From Diphasiastrum complanatum (lineage: Eukaryota; Streptophyta; Lycopodiopsida; Lycopodiales; Lycopodiaceae): a stretch of DNA of 64,000 nt. The notes beneath the pieces were generated by a model. The model was given only the letters and a program-made list of their open reading frames with translations, searched no databases and was not told the origin of the DNA. Shown one piece after another: positions 44,959 through 56,251 of this stretch (position 1 is its first letter; each line of letters opens with the position of its first letter). The stretch lies in the NCBI GenBank assembly GCA_029204225.1, contig CM055107.1, positions 6,544,873-6,608,872 of the forward strand, written 5' to 3'. A program made the translations under genes and the position numbers.

Positions 44959-46430
44959 TTGTTAGATACAGGATTCATCTATGAAATCGAACATACTAAG
45001 TGGATTTTCCCAATCGTCATCGTTCTCAAGAAAAATGGAAAACTCCACATCTGTGTCGACTTTAAAAAACTTAATGTCGTCACAAAACATGATCATTTTC
45101 CATTACCTTTCAGCAAATCCATCTTAGAAAATCTAGCAGGAGATGAGGCCTACGCATTCTTAGATGTCTTTAGCAGCTACAACATAATTCAAATTGTTGA
45201 AGAAGACCAACATAAAGCCGCTTTTGCCACAGAATGGAGAGCCTTTCGTTGGAAAGTCATTCTCTTTGATCTCTGTAATGCCCCTAGCACATTCTAGTGT
45301 GTTATGCAAGTGTCTTTTCTCAACAGATGGGAGATACCCTAGAAGTTTACTTGGACGATTTAGGAACGCATTTGGAAGAAAGACATCCTCTGTCTGTGCT
45401 AGAAAAAAATTTTATCCAATGTCAATGCTTCGGAATCTCCTTGAACCCTAAAAAATGCCAGATCTAGGTAACACATGGCATCGTCCTAGGACATATCATT
45501 TCAAAGAAGAGCATCGCAACTAACCCTGACAAGGTCTTGATCATTCAAAATCTACCAGAACCACGCATTATCCGCGAAGTCTATTCATTTCTAGGCCATG
45601 CCAATTATTATTGCTGTTTCATTCTCGATTTCGCTAATAAAGTATGATTAATCTATAAGGTCGTCATTGTTCCCAAACGGACTGATGACCAATGAGTCGC
45701 ATTCATTTAGTTGAAAGAAGCCCTCACCAATGCACCTATTCTCTGGGATCTTGATTACTCCAAGGAATTTCATGTGCATACCGATGCATCCAAGTGTGCC
45801 ATTGGGACAGTGCTCACCCAACCGGGAGAATTCAAAAAGGATTATCCAATCTAATTTCTCAGTAGACAATTGATCCCCACTAAAGTCAATTACACCACTA
45901 CTGAGCTTGAAGCTTTGGCGATGGTGTATGTGATTCAGAAGTTTTGCCATTATCTCCTAAAAAACGTTTTTGCGTTCTTCACTGATCATCAAGCCCTTCT
46001 CTACCTCATCAATAAAACTTGCACAACTGGCCGCATTACTCGATGGATTTTGTTGTTATGCGAGTTTGAGTTTTGAATTGTTGTTGGAAAGGACGTTCAA
46101 CATTTTCTAGCAGATCATCTATCTTGAATCCCTAATCTGCCAACTCCAGACCAAGGCGTCAAAGATGATTTACTTGATGCCATTATTTTTCAAGTTGACT
46201 ATACCCCAGTTTGGGCCAAGGATATTACTGAATATTTGACTTTAGGGCAAATGGACCCCTCCTTATCTAAACCCGAACAACATCATGCGTTGCTCCTCAA
46301 AACAAAACCTTTTACGTTAATTGCAAGACAACTATACAAGCAAGGATTCGATGGAATTATTCGACGATGTCTTACTGAAGGTGAAATAACCTCAGTTATC
46401 TTCCTAACCCATGAAGACTAGAAGACGTCC
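44959..46430 (+). pseudogene. Gypsy RT and RNase H relic
   Basis: A 112-codon RT frame reads IVIVLKKNGKLHICVDFKKL, FLDVFSSYNIIQI (first Asp) and FDLCNAPSTF, then a stop. The YxDD region follows in shattered form (VYLDDLGTHLEERH-like, about 45338-45380). RNase H is better kept: HVHTDASKCAIGTVLTQPGE, NYTTTELEALAMVYVIQKF (catalytic Glu) and FFTDHQALLYLINKT, in separate frames. The connection domain (LADHLS*IPNLPTPD) and the start of integrase (GIIRRCLTEGEITSVIFLTH) end at about 46420. A copia fragment begins right after. Confidence 0.85.
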
Positions 46431-46439
46431 TGTATGTGT

Positions 46440-46690
46440 CGACACTGTAGAAAGATCTGCTATCAGTTGCAAGAATAGCAGATGCAAGCATGCGTGTGAC
46501 ATTCACAGATCAGACATGCAATGTGATTGATGCCAGCTCCAGCACACTCATCACGCAAGGCAGACAAAAAGGAAACATGTATTACTTGAAGGTACGCCTA
46601 CCGACAGAACAGGCTCATCAAGTCCATGAGTCTGCAAACATTCTATGGCACAGGAGACTATGCCACATGAACCCACTGGCATTGTAGTGT
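46440..46690 (+). pseudogene. Copia pre-integrase fragment
   Basis: The frame from 46490 reads RVTFTDQTCNVIDASS, GNMYYLKVRL and NILWHRRLCHMNPLAL. This is the GAG-pre-integrase block (LWHRRLGH) that ends with the first His residues of the integrase zinc site. It joins gypsy sequence on its left without an LTR, so it is a rearrangement scrap. Confidence 0.85.
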
Positions 46691-47094
46691 GTAAGTTTAG
46701 AAGCTTTTGGCCCTCAAACTTTTCTACATTCAAAACCTTTGGCCAAGGCATCTGTAAGAGTGCCTTACAGTTGTAATTTATAGGTGTAATGTTCTCAACA
46801 AGTGAGAAGGCATTCATAAGTGAACTTTTTTTCATAAGGAAAAAATTGGATAGGAGATTTGGTTGATTTTCCTGGCTCAATGTATCAAATTCTATTGAAT
46901 ATGAATGATAATATGTTTCAATTCAAAACTATATGTTTGGCTAGATCGTGGAATTCAAGAACTGTTGTCTCTCACTCCACCAATTTTGATTGTCTTTGGT
47001 GTTGGGATTGTTATGAACTCTTATGTTGAGTTTGGTGATGGCCTTTTGTGTTAAAGAATATTTGGAAGCTTTTTATGAAATTTGGATTGGCTGT
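46691..47094. other. Unassigned DNA
   Basis: No motif or repeat recognised on either strand. Confidence 0.5.
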
Positions 47095-47466
47095 AGTGTT
47101 AACTTTAGACTATACCAACCACCAATCCTAGCTTACGAACCAATCCAACAAAGAAGAAATGCAATCAATGCATAACCCAAAAAGAAGAACGAATTCATCT
47201 TGTACTGCCTAGCACACATCTCCTGGCCTGGAGATACATCCTGGCTCATGCACGTGCTCTCCATCCACCAACTCCCGAGTAGATTGAGTGAATGGAAGGA
47301 GAAAAACCCCACCCCACCACTATATAGGCATAGCACAATAGGTCCCATCAAGCACGGTCCTGTCGGCGACACGTGACCACCTAGGATGGTGAGACGTGGC
47401 AACCAAACCTGTGTCGTGCCCCTTGTGGGGCCATCACTGAAGGGCGTACCATTATGGTACATAACA
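47095..47466 (-). repeat. Gypsy 3' LTR, minus orientation (about 372 bp)
   Basis: On the minus strand it starts TGTTATGTACC after a G-run polypurine tract (complement of CCCCCCCCCC at 47471-47480). It contains a TATA box (GCCTATATAGTGG, about 47320). The left edge at 47095 is the best TG/CA fit, giving a length like the other gypsy LTRs here (371 bp). Confidence 0.65.
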
Positions 47467-47480
47467 TTTTCCCCCCCCCC

Positions 47481-48363
47481 ATAAAAACGTCCTTCTATGG
47501 GGAAAAACCAGGGAATCTAAGTCTCAGATCGTCTTCCCCTCCCAGGGTGTCCTCATCATTTGGCTCGCCTTTCCAACGAATCAGATGTTTAGAAATCAAA
47601 CGATTTTTTAGCTGATGACGTCAAGTATCCATGATCCTATCTAGTTCATGGGGTACAAAGGCAATCAAATCCTCCAGAAGTACTAGATCATCTGTGGGAA
47701 TCAGGTCATCTTTTCCACCAAGTCGTACCTTTAAACGACTAACATGGAATACAAGATGAACATTAGTTCCAACAGGGAGTTCTAGTCTATACACAACCCT
47801 ACCAATCTTGTTAAAAACTTTAAAAGGATCGCTAAAACATGGAGATAACTTCGAACATTTTCCCGTTCGTAGTGTCTTAGAGTCTTTTGGAATTCTAAGA
47901 TACACCCAATCACCGATCTCAAATTCTCGAGGAGTGTGGCTTTGGTTAGCTCGCGATCCTAAACTAATCTAATGCTTTCCATAGCCACCTGCAACATTTC
48001 CTGCATATCATGCAAGAAATCCGCTGCAGCTTGCACCTTGAGGCCTTTGAATCCAATGAAGACAGGGAAACGAGACTGAAAGTTGTACAAGAGCATAAAA
48101 GAATTGAAACCAGTGGCAGAATGCTTCATACTATTGTATTCAAACTCAACCATTGGGAGGTACTTTTCCCAATCTGATTGTCGCCTGGAAACATATGCGC
48201 GAAGCATATATTCCATCGACTGGTTGACACGTTCGGTCTGACTATCGGTTTCTGGGTGATCCGTAGTTGATAGACTTAAAGTAGTTTCTAGTCTTTCAAA
48301 GACTGCCTGCCAGAACTTGCCAGTGAATTTGGAATCACGATCACTAACAATATCGTTCGGCAC
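47481..48363 (-). pseudogene. Gypsy integrase C-terminal half with chromodomain-like tail
   Basis: Frame 48363-47959 starts at the second catalytic Asp (DIVSDRDSKFTGKFW) and keeps the catalytic Glu region (TDHPETDSQTERVNQSMEYM) and YNSMKHSATGFNSF. After a stop and frameshift, 47905-47621 gives the C-terminal barrel (VYRLELPVGTNVHLVFHVSRLK). Next, with one stop, is a chromodomain-like RHQLKNRLISKHLIRWKGEP near 47635-47565. In chromoviruses this domain tethers integrase to chromatin marks. Everything before the second Asp is absent. Confidence 0.85.
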
Positions 48364-48889
<526 letters not shown>

Positions 48890-49111
48890 TTGGATTCCAA
48901 TGGCATTAATGTAGTTATGTCATATTTTAAGTTGTTTAAGTAAAAATTGCAGATTTCATTGGTATAATTTTAATAAGCAAGTGTCTGGGTAATCTACATC
49001 TAACAAAAAAACAATTAGGTTTATTTTGAAATTGTTTTATTAACGATAATTATACCCGTAATGAAATTAAACTGAACAATTTTTTTTTTTAATTTTTCAG
49101 TTTTACCTACA

Positions 49112-49939
49112 ATGGACAAAGATAATGTTCCAGTAACGGGGGACACGGAAATCCGTCCGGTATCACCAGGGAGTGATGACACATAAATCCAACCAGCATT
49201 ACCAGGCAGTGATGGGGCCCTCGACTCTAATAAATCATTGCACACTTTGGGCAAAGCAGTATTGGAACTTCACCAAAGTAATAAGCAGCACAATACCCAA
49301 ATGCATAACCTTTTTAACCAATTACAAGCTATCACCTCAACTAACTTGGGCTACCAACAAAAAGCATTTTTTGGCGATAAAAATTTAAATGTCCGGAAGT
49401 TCTTGAGGACTGAGTGAATTGTTGATCAAAGCTATTTTAGCTTGCACAATGTCCCAAAGGATAAGCGAATATCCTCAGTTCTATTGTTTTTTGAGGGCAA
49501 GGCCTCCTCGTGGTGGAGAGAACTTTTCGCGAAACTAGTATCAAGGGCTAGATTCCTAGTAAAATTTCGTAAAGCTTTCGTCACGATAGACGATTCTGAG
49601 TTATATATCTATTTTATTAACTGCAGAATGGGCAACCGAGAATTGGACGCTTACGTCCAGGAATTCTTGGATTCTTTGGCCAAGGTGCTGCTATTTGATA
49701 GAAAGTTGGCACAGTGGCAATTCATCTCAAGACTGCCAACCGATTATCGCAAACGAAATATCCTCCAATTTTTTGAAGATGCTATTCGTGTGACCAAGGC
49801 CTATGATAGCACCGTGGTTGCCTCGCAAAAAAAGCGAGCACGACCAAACAGCCTCAAGTCTAGATGGAAAAGACAAAAAATAAACGAAAAAAACAATTTT
49901 CTGATATGCTTGAAACTGAGGCGTACCAACACGCTATGA
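49112..49939 (+). pseudogene. Gypsy gag, related to copies A and B
   Basis: From the ATG at 49112: an acidic N-terminus with a stop at about 49184, then HTLGKAVLELHQSNKQHN. After another stop (about 49414) a 165-codon frame (49442-49939) holds the capsid core: FFEGKASSWWRELFAK, FRKAFVTIDDSELYIYFINC, MGNRELDAYVQEFLDSLAKV and FISRLPTDYRKRNILQFFED. It ends in a basic tail without a zinc knuckle. Similarity to copy A (KASSWWRDL, NCKMGTKSLDSYI) shows a common family. A T-run and TTTTTCAG at 49081-49100 lie just upstream. Confidence 0.85.
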
Positions 49940-50529
49940 AAGTAAAAACAAGCGAAGCCAATAAAAATCATGAGTTTATTCCCACTCATTTCTCAATGAG
50001 TCGGAATTGGTACTCTGTAGTTGGAATGTGAAATTCCTGAGAACTTCAAGTCTCAATCGATTTATGTATTTTTCTATTCCACAATGAAGATCTAAAACTA
50101 ACTGGATCAATTTGACCATAGTAAGGCTGTAAATCTAAATGATGCCAAATACTATGGGTCATAAAATGGATGTTTTGTCAGAAATTTGAGGTATTGATCA
50201 TGACCCCTTATGGATATCTCAAATATACAAAACCGGAAACCCGCAAGCTATTTCTTTATAAAAAATATATTGGTGAATTTCTTAAACATTGATTAACCGT
50301 TTTCTTGTGATTCCTTAAAAGGTAATTTTTATTACTCGTTGACCTTGGATGATGTCACATGAATGGTTAAGAGAAACGTTTTTTAATTAGTTTTTCTTAT
50401 TTAAATCTTCAATAAGTCCTTTTTCTGATTTAAAAATTACTTCAAGTTTTTCTCATATCTCTTCTTTGAAACTTCTTCTTGGGATTGATATGCATCCCTT
50501 TGAAACTCGTGATGTTTCTTGTTAAAAGG
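49940..50529. other. AT-rich DNA, no feature recognised
   Basis: Possible decayed element interior. It ends at a purine tract before the LTR at 50537. Confidence 0.4.
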
Positions 50530-50536
50530 GGGAGAA

Positions 50537-51326
50537 GTGAAGAGTTATCTAGGAGAAACATCTATCATAGATTCTAGGAGGAATCTTTTATATGAAAGAT
50601 GACAGACTTGTTTCAAGAATTATAAACGATAGGATATTGTGATATACAGAAATCTTTTAGGATTATAATAGGATATTTGGTTTGAAGATGTAAGAGAAGG
50701 AAATTAGAAAACACTCTTTTAGTAGAAGAGTTGTTGATTACAAGTCCGATTGATTTGTGTCAGAACTAGAGATTTCTACTACAAGATGGTTTGTTGATAC
50801 ATGTTCCTTGTTGGTGGTAATCAACTTGATCTTAGTGAGGACTGGGATCCGTGAGTTGATGCAAGGAAGGAAATTCATGCTAACAATATATTCTTTTGAT
50901 CATCTCTAGTTGAGATTTTGGTTGTGAAATAGCACTCTTTGAGAAATATTCTCTCTTAGAGGATAACCAAGTTACAGGATTCTCGGTTAAGAAAGTATTG
51001 CGTACAAATAAGGTGATATCCTGTAGAGATATGCTATGTAGAGAATCTTTGTGTGATCATAAGACCTTTGTTACAAACTTTTAATCTTGTGGATCTTCAA
51101 AGTATTCCTTGGACTAAGTTTATTTGCATGCATAAACTAGTCGTTAAAACATAGGCATATTGATGAGAATTGTATAGAGACAATTTCTCGCTAGGTGATA
51201 GTAATTTCTCATCGAGAATTGCTTATAGACCTAGAATAGATTTAGAATCAAATTGAATGTAGTGTTTTGGTACCACACCTACACATTTAAATATTCTTTA
51301 AATACTGATACAACTAACCAAGTCAG
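50537..51326 (+). repeat. Copia-type LTR, plus orientation, 3' end replaced
   Basis: A polypurine tract AAAAGGGGGAGAAG (50525-50538) precedes it. Its right half (50965-51326) is the inverted partner of 41926-42215. It breaks at about 51326, where the gypsy copy C LTR begins. Confidence 0.6.
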
Positions 51327-51721
51327 GAGACACACTATGGAGAAACCACCCAACCAAGTAGAAGCATCCAATCAACTCTAGAAGCTTCACCCCCAAGTCA
51401 AGGAACAAAAAGCATGAAAGTAGAGTAAGAGTCTGACAATGAATCAATCACAAATGTGAGGAGTAGGGCGAGTTTGGCCTCCTTATATAGAGCCTAGAAC
51501 CACCTATGCACATAGACATGCAAGGTCTTAACTCCCCTATACATAGATTCATCTAGAATAGAGTCTCTAAGCATGACCAACTATTCATAGAATTGCTATT
51601 GATAGCTCTACACATGCCGTCCAGTATGATGTGGCATAGACTAATAGCTTGATTCACTAGAGTGTCGTGTATCCAAGACTAGGAGTATACTGAATCCTAT
51701 GTACTGGTCATGGACATAACA
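51326..51721 (-). repeat. Gypsy copy C 3' LTR
   Basis: On the minus strand it starts TGTTATGTCCATG immediately after the polypurine tract CAAGGGGGAGAAAA (51735-51722). It includes the TATA box CTCTATATAAGGAGG (about 51491). It matches 3411-3781 over most of its length. The last part of the LTR is lost at the junction with the copia LTR. Confidence 0.85.
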
Positions 51722-52738
51722 TTTTCTCCCCCTTGAACTGCTCCTGTCCAACTACAAAAACCATAGATATGCTTTCCCATCTCTTATCAGGGATATCTAA
51801 CGGATGCAACAAACCACCAGCTTTATGGCCTTCAGCCTTTTCTAGTTGACAAGGCTTGCATTTAATCACATATGGCTCGACATATGGTTTGAGCTTTGGC
51901 CAATAAAACTCTCTTTTAACCAAGTCCAAAGTACTGTGTATACAGGGATGTCCTGCACAGGGTATGTCATGACATTCAAACAAAATCTTGAGTTTGAACT
52001 CCTCATCCCCAAGTACACAAACTTTCTCATTCTGAAATAGCAATTCATCTTGAATGGTAAACTGTTCCACAATCTTCTTATCTTTCTTTGTTAGTTGAGT
52101 CCCCTGTGAACTCGACTCAAAGTTGTCCACATTTCTTCTGGTCTGAACAATGTTCCAAATATGACCAAAATGGGAGTCTGATTCATATTTTCCTCTCAAC
52201 GAAAGATATAGATCCATGGAATTTGGGTGAATGACAACTCGTTCAATTTACCGATCCGACTAAGAGCATATGCAACTTGATTAGAGTTGTATCTTATGTA
52301 ATGGATTTTATGATCGAATTCTTGCATCAATTTAGCCCATCGAGCTTTCCTCCCCCGAAGATCATGTTGATTACAAAAAATACTTAAGAGACTGGTGATC
52401 TGTATACACTATAAACTTACTACCATACAAGTAGTTTTAAGTGCACGGATTATTGTAAACAATTTCTTTCCCTGCGTAGTATAACGCAACTGAGGACCAG
52501 TGAATTTTTTGCTTTCAAACGCTAGTGGCCTATCCATTTGTAATAGAACCGCTCCAATTGCAATATAAATTGCGTTAGTTCTCACGACGTTAGGTAAGTC
52601 TGGATTTGCAATTTATAACACGGGAGCTGAAACAACCATTGTTTTTAGTTCCTCAAAATATTGATTGAATTTCTCGTCCTCTTTTTCTTTTACCTAATTT
52701 AGCCCCTTGCAATCCACACACATCTAGAAACCTCCATT
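51722..52738 (-). pseudogene. Gypsy copy C: internally deleted pol
   Basis: Minus order: an RT scrap (GGF*MCVDCKGLN, 52738-52695) is fused, with loss of the RT core, to a full-length RNase H. RNase H reads IAIGAVLLQMDRPLAFESKK, YTTQGKKLFTIIRALKT and RGRKARWAKLMQEFDH, with stops. The integrase zinc domain follows in an open 169-codon frame (52217-51708: ECHDIPCAGHPCIHST ... CKPCQLEKAEGHKAGG), then PDKRWESISMVFVVG. There the first catalytic Asp is Val (MDF to MVF), and the frame jumps straight to the polypurine tract, deleting the catalytic domain. It is close to copy A and defines what A lost. Confidence 0.88.
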
Positions 52739-52960
52739 GTAAGAATCGCCTTATGAAGATCTGAATAGATACTGTTGCAAAACAACCAAAAGGACACTTG
52801 TGGAGCAAAACCACCCATCCAATCCTAGATCCCTCCTGGAGTTTCCTCCTGGACCTAGCTCCCAAGCCATGGTGAATGAATACAAGAGAATACAAGTATA
52901 TACTTCCAAATTTTCAAAGAAGTAGAAGTATAGTCTACCCTTCTTAATTGTTACCTCCAT
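52739..52960 (-). repeat. LTR-like fragment
   Basis: Contains GGAGCAAAACCACCCATCCAATCCTAG-like sequence and CCCAAGCCATG, shared with the LTR at 10202-10572. The edges are unclear. Confidence 0.45.
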
Positions 52961-53162
52961 ATGTGTTAAAATGCTTTATATGTTACAAAAATTTTACTCC
53001 CTGCTATTTTACAAAGGATATATATATTATGTGTTCTGTGTTACATTTCTGCTACTCCCTTCTTCATTAAATTGCCTTGGATTAATGCTATGTGCTCAGT
53101 GGTTGCACCCTGCTGACCTGTTGTCCTCTTTAAAGCTCAAGAAACTTACAGTGGCCCTCCGT

Positions 53163-53315
53163 TCACATTTTCCATCACGCCATCAGGGGAAGAGTGCCAG
53201 TGAGAACGCTTTGCTCAGTTGGAACTCTTCCTCACGCCTTCACCACACTCACGTTTTCCATCACGCCATCAGGGGAAGAGTGCCAGTGAGAACGCTTTGT
53301 TCAGCTGGAACTCTT
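53163..53315. repeat. 86-bp tandem duplication
   Basis: TTTTCCATCACGCCATCAGG...AGTGAGAACGCTTTG occurs twice with an 86-bp period (units at 53163 and 53249). The second unit is shorter at its right end. It lies upstream of the transposase pseudogene, possibly in the subterminal part of that DNA transposon. Confidence 0.9.
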
Positions 53316-53774
53316 GAAGTTCCACAGAGAAAGGGAGATAGGTAGCGATGGAGACAGATAGACTGTAGCGATGGAGAATGGAGACATGCATTAATCTTTC
53401 TCACAAAGTGTCCCATAGATTATAGTGAGGCTCCATGGACTTAGGTTTCCTAGAGCATGTCTGTGACATTTGTAAATGTGTAGATTGTTGCAAAATTAGA
53501 ATGTGGAGTGGGACATCTCAATGTCACTGTAGACTACCACATTTGCAACTTGGTTTAGATTTTGCTGTTAGGAGAAAAGGATTCTGTGCAAATGTGAAAG
53601 AAGACTACACAGAATACTTGTAGCATGGATGTGTAGTTGTAGGTCTACTGTTACAGTGCAAGATGAAGATATGTCCTAAGGAATTGATGAATGTGGCGAG
53701 GAGCAAGAATCAGATGTTGATCAATAAATAGAGGATGTAACGTTGTTAATTACAGTGACTTGTACTTGAATAAA

Positions 53775-54616
53775 ATGGGAAGAGGAGAGTGGGACTATCA
53801 ACAAAGGAGAGAAATCCTGCTCCATTATGAGAAAGAGTTAGTAGTAGGTGCATCTTCCAACCAATAAGGAGTTTACTGCTTGGGCCAACTCCAAATTTGG
53901 CACATCAGTATTTGAGACGATTTCTAGGCTATTGAGGCAAAAGAAGCTGGAACTGTAGATCTGACTTCCAAGAGAATACGAAGGCCTCTATGTTCTGAAG
54001 TAGAGGAAGGTACATTTGCATGGTTTTTGTTAATGCAGGAGAGGTCTGCTACCATATTAGACGACCTTCTAATGGCAGCTGCTAAGCGTTTCTATGCTCG
54101 TGTTGAAAGATGTCCGAGTGCTAAAGAGCTCACATTTTCTAATGGATGGGTGGATAGTTTTAAGAAGCGCTACAAAATGCGAGGTTACAGAAGGCATGGA
54201 GAGGCAGCTGATGCAAGCACATTAGAGGCAACAGAGGCATGAAAGGCTGAAATCAAGAAGATTTTAGAGGGTTACAATCCTGTTGATGTCTTCACATGGA
54301 TGAAACTGGAATTTTCTATAGATTAATGCCCAACAAAACCCTTGCCACCCAAAGATTGGCACGTTAGAAACCACACAAAGAAAGAATCACAGTGGCTCTT
54401 ACAGCTAATATGGACGACAGTTTCAAGCTGCCCCCATTTGTGATCCACAAATCTCTTCGGCCTAGAGCGTTTTCAAGCAAAAATACTGTTCATCCAAAAA
54501 ACTTGGGCATTCTTTGGGATGTCAACAAAAAAGCTTGGATGACCATGAAGTGCTACGAAAAGGTTTTACTTGATTTTGACAGGAATGATTGCAGCAGGGA
54601 AAGATAGAGTTCTACT
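53775..54616 (+). pseudogene. Pogo/Tigger-like transposase, N-terminal part
   Basis: ATG at 53775. A Psq-type HTH reads EFTAWANSKFGTSVFETISR; it is followed by KRIRRPLCSEVEEGTFAWFL. The CENP-B-type HTH is SATILDDLLMAAAKRFYARV and FSNGWVDSFKKRY. The start of the DDE domain is MDETGIFYRLMPNKTLATQ (first catalytic Asp) and ERITVALTANMDDSFKLPPF, then FVIHKSLRPRAF and KKAWMTMKCYEKVLLDF. Lesions: stops near 53863, 54240 and 54366 and at least two frameshifts (about 53863 and 54293). The frame breaks at 54616, exactly at the insertion of a copia-type element; the rest lies at 59558-60133. Confidence 0.88.
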
Positions 54617-55481
54617 CTTAAAAATTGTAAAACATATCTATCATCTGTTGTTAATGTTTGGGGGATCCTACCCATGTAAATATTTTGTACATATCCAAGG
54701 TATGCGAATTGAGCACATATCCTTGTAGAATAGGGCGAGTTTGGGTTAGGTAGATCAAATTCCAGTGACATGCATAAAGTCTAGTTGGTCTAGTATGATA
54801 TGCAATAATGTTGACAATGTCTAGTTTGACATGCATATAGAGATTCACATGGAATTGGTCAATTATGACCTTGTAGAAACTCGAGCCACAATAAATGCAT
54901 AATGTCCTAAGTTTCCATAGTGACATGCAAAGCATGCAATCACTCTAATGGACACATGCATGTAGATTTGTACATGGCTAGTTGGGAAATTGCCATTTGG
55001 AGAAAGTAGGTAGAAGTTAGGTGCAACCTATGCATGCTAGCAGTTAGGTGTCAAGTTAATAGTTGTTTGCACTTGAATAGGTGTAGGATGTGCATTGAAT
55101 GCAAGGAGTACCACGAATTTTGCTCTCCTATATATGTACATATCATTTTCATTCACAAAATAATGAAGAACCAAAGTTTTGTAGCTATCTCATGCTTGGT
55201 TGGATCTAAACTGTTTTTTCTTGTTATCTCTCTAGCTTTCTCTCTCTAACTCGTGTTGAAGCTAATGCTAAAACACTGTAATCTTGTACTTTTAATCATT
55301 CTTTGATTCATTGCTATCATAGTCTATTGATTAGCATGCTAGATTGTGAATTAGCCATATCTTTAGAACTAGATCTTGTTGAACAATCTAGAATCAGGGT
55401 ACTGTGCCAGTCACAAAGCTTAATCAAGATCAGTCACTCTTGTGGACATTCCCCACACGTGTGAATTCTGAAATTTCAACA
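54617..55481 (+). repeat. 5' LTR
   Basis: 865 bp, pairs with 58694-59557. The palindrome CACACGTGTG is at 55454-55463, 18 bases before the LTR end. The 5' terminal TG is mutated. Confidence 0.95.
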
Positions 55482-55493
55482 TGGTATCAGAGC
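55482..55493 (+). other. Primer-binding site (initiator tRNA-Met)
   Basis: TGGTATCAGAGC exactly, adjoining the LTR. Confidence 0.95.
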
Positions 55494-56251
55494 CTCATTA
55501 AGCTTTGCATGCTAATTTCCCTGATAGTACAAGAAATTGAGAGATAAACAAGCAAAAAAGCAGTTTTTTCACCTTTTCTAACATTTCTCTGAAGTGTAAT
55601 TGGATCAAATCGGACCTGAACTGAATTTTCAGACCTGAATTGAGGTAGTACGGAATTCTGGAATTTTGCACGTGTGAAAATCAAAGATTTTCAGTCCCTT
55701 TGTTTTCCTTGCTGATAGATCCAAAGATAGCAGTAGGTATAGCTTGATGGAAAGCTTATGATCTGTACTTTCCATAGAAATTGAAACCAAATCAATCTAA
55801 AGTGTCTAGAAAGAGTTATAAGCTCTTAAAGAGGATTAGGATAGGTCCAAAATCCGAGTGACAACATTTTGATTTGAATCAATTTTACTGTGTTTTGAAT
55901 TCATGGTTTTGAGCATCCTACACAAAAAACTAAAGATCAAGACTGAGTTTGAAGTAATTGAACACCTTTTGAGCCTTCTGAGTGTCAATAGTGTTTTCTC
56001 TTGTTGCATTTCACACGTGCCAAAAGTAGGATTCAAACTAACCAAAGTGTCTCAATCTACTTTGTGTATCTGATCTAGTTAGCTTGTCTTGTGGAATATT
56101 TGAGATCTATCTCAAATACAGTTGCATGTGTTTCACATAGGAAGGTAGCACATTTTTTGAAAATACCTATAGTGAAAGAGAGCAGCACCTCTAAGTTAGA
56201 TAGGAATAAGCTCAAACATATTGCAGTCCAATTACAAGAGTCTTCACATTC
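55494..56251 (+). other. Leader of the copia-type element
   Basis: Non-coding. It contains GCACGTGTGA at 55668, about 173 bases after the primer-binding site, the same place as the CACACGTGTG palindrome in the L-array leaders. Confidence 0.7.

Noticed and set aside
53146-53172. TACAGTGGCCCTCCGTTCAC as left terminal repeat of the Tigger-like transposon
   Set aside because: It has the right look (TA then CAGT), but I could not find the complementary end to the right of 60133, so the boundary is unproven.
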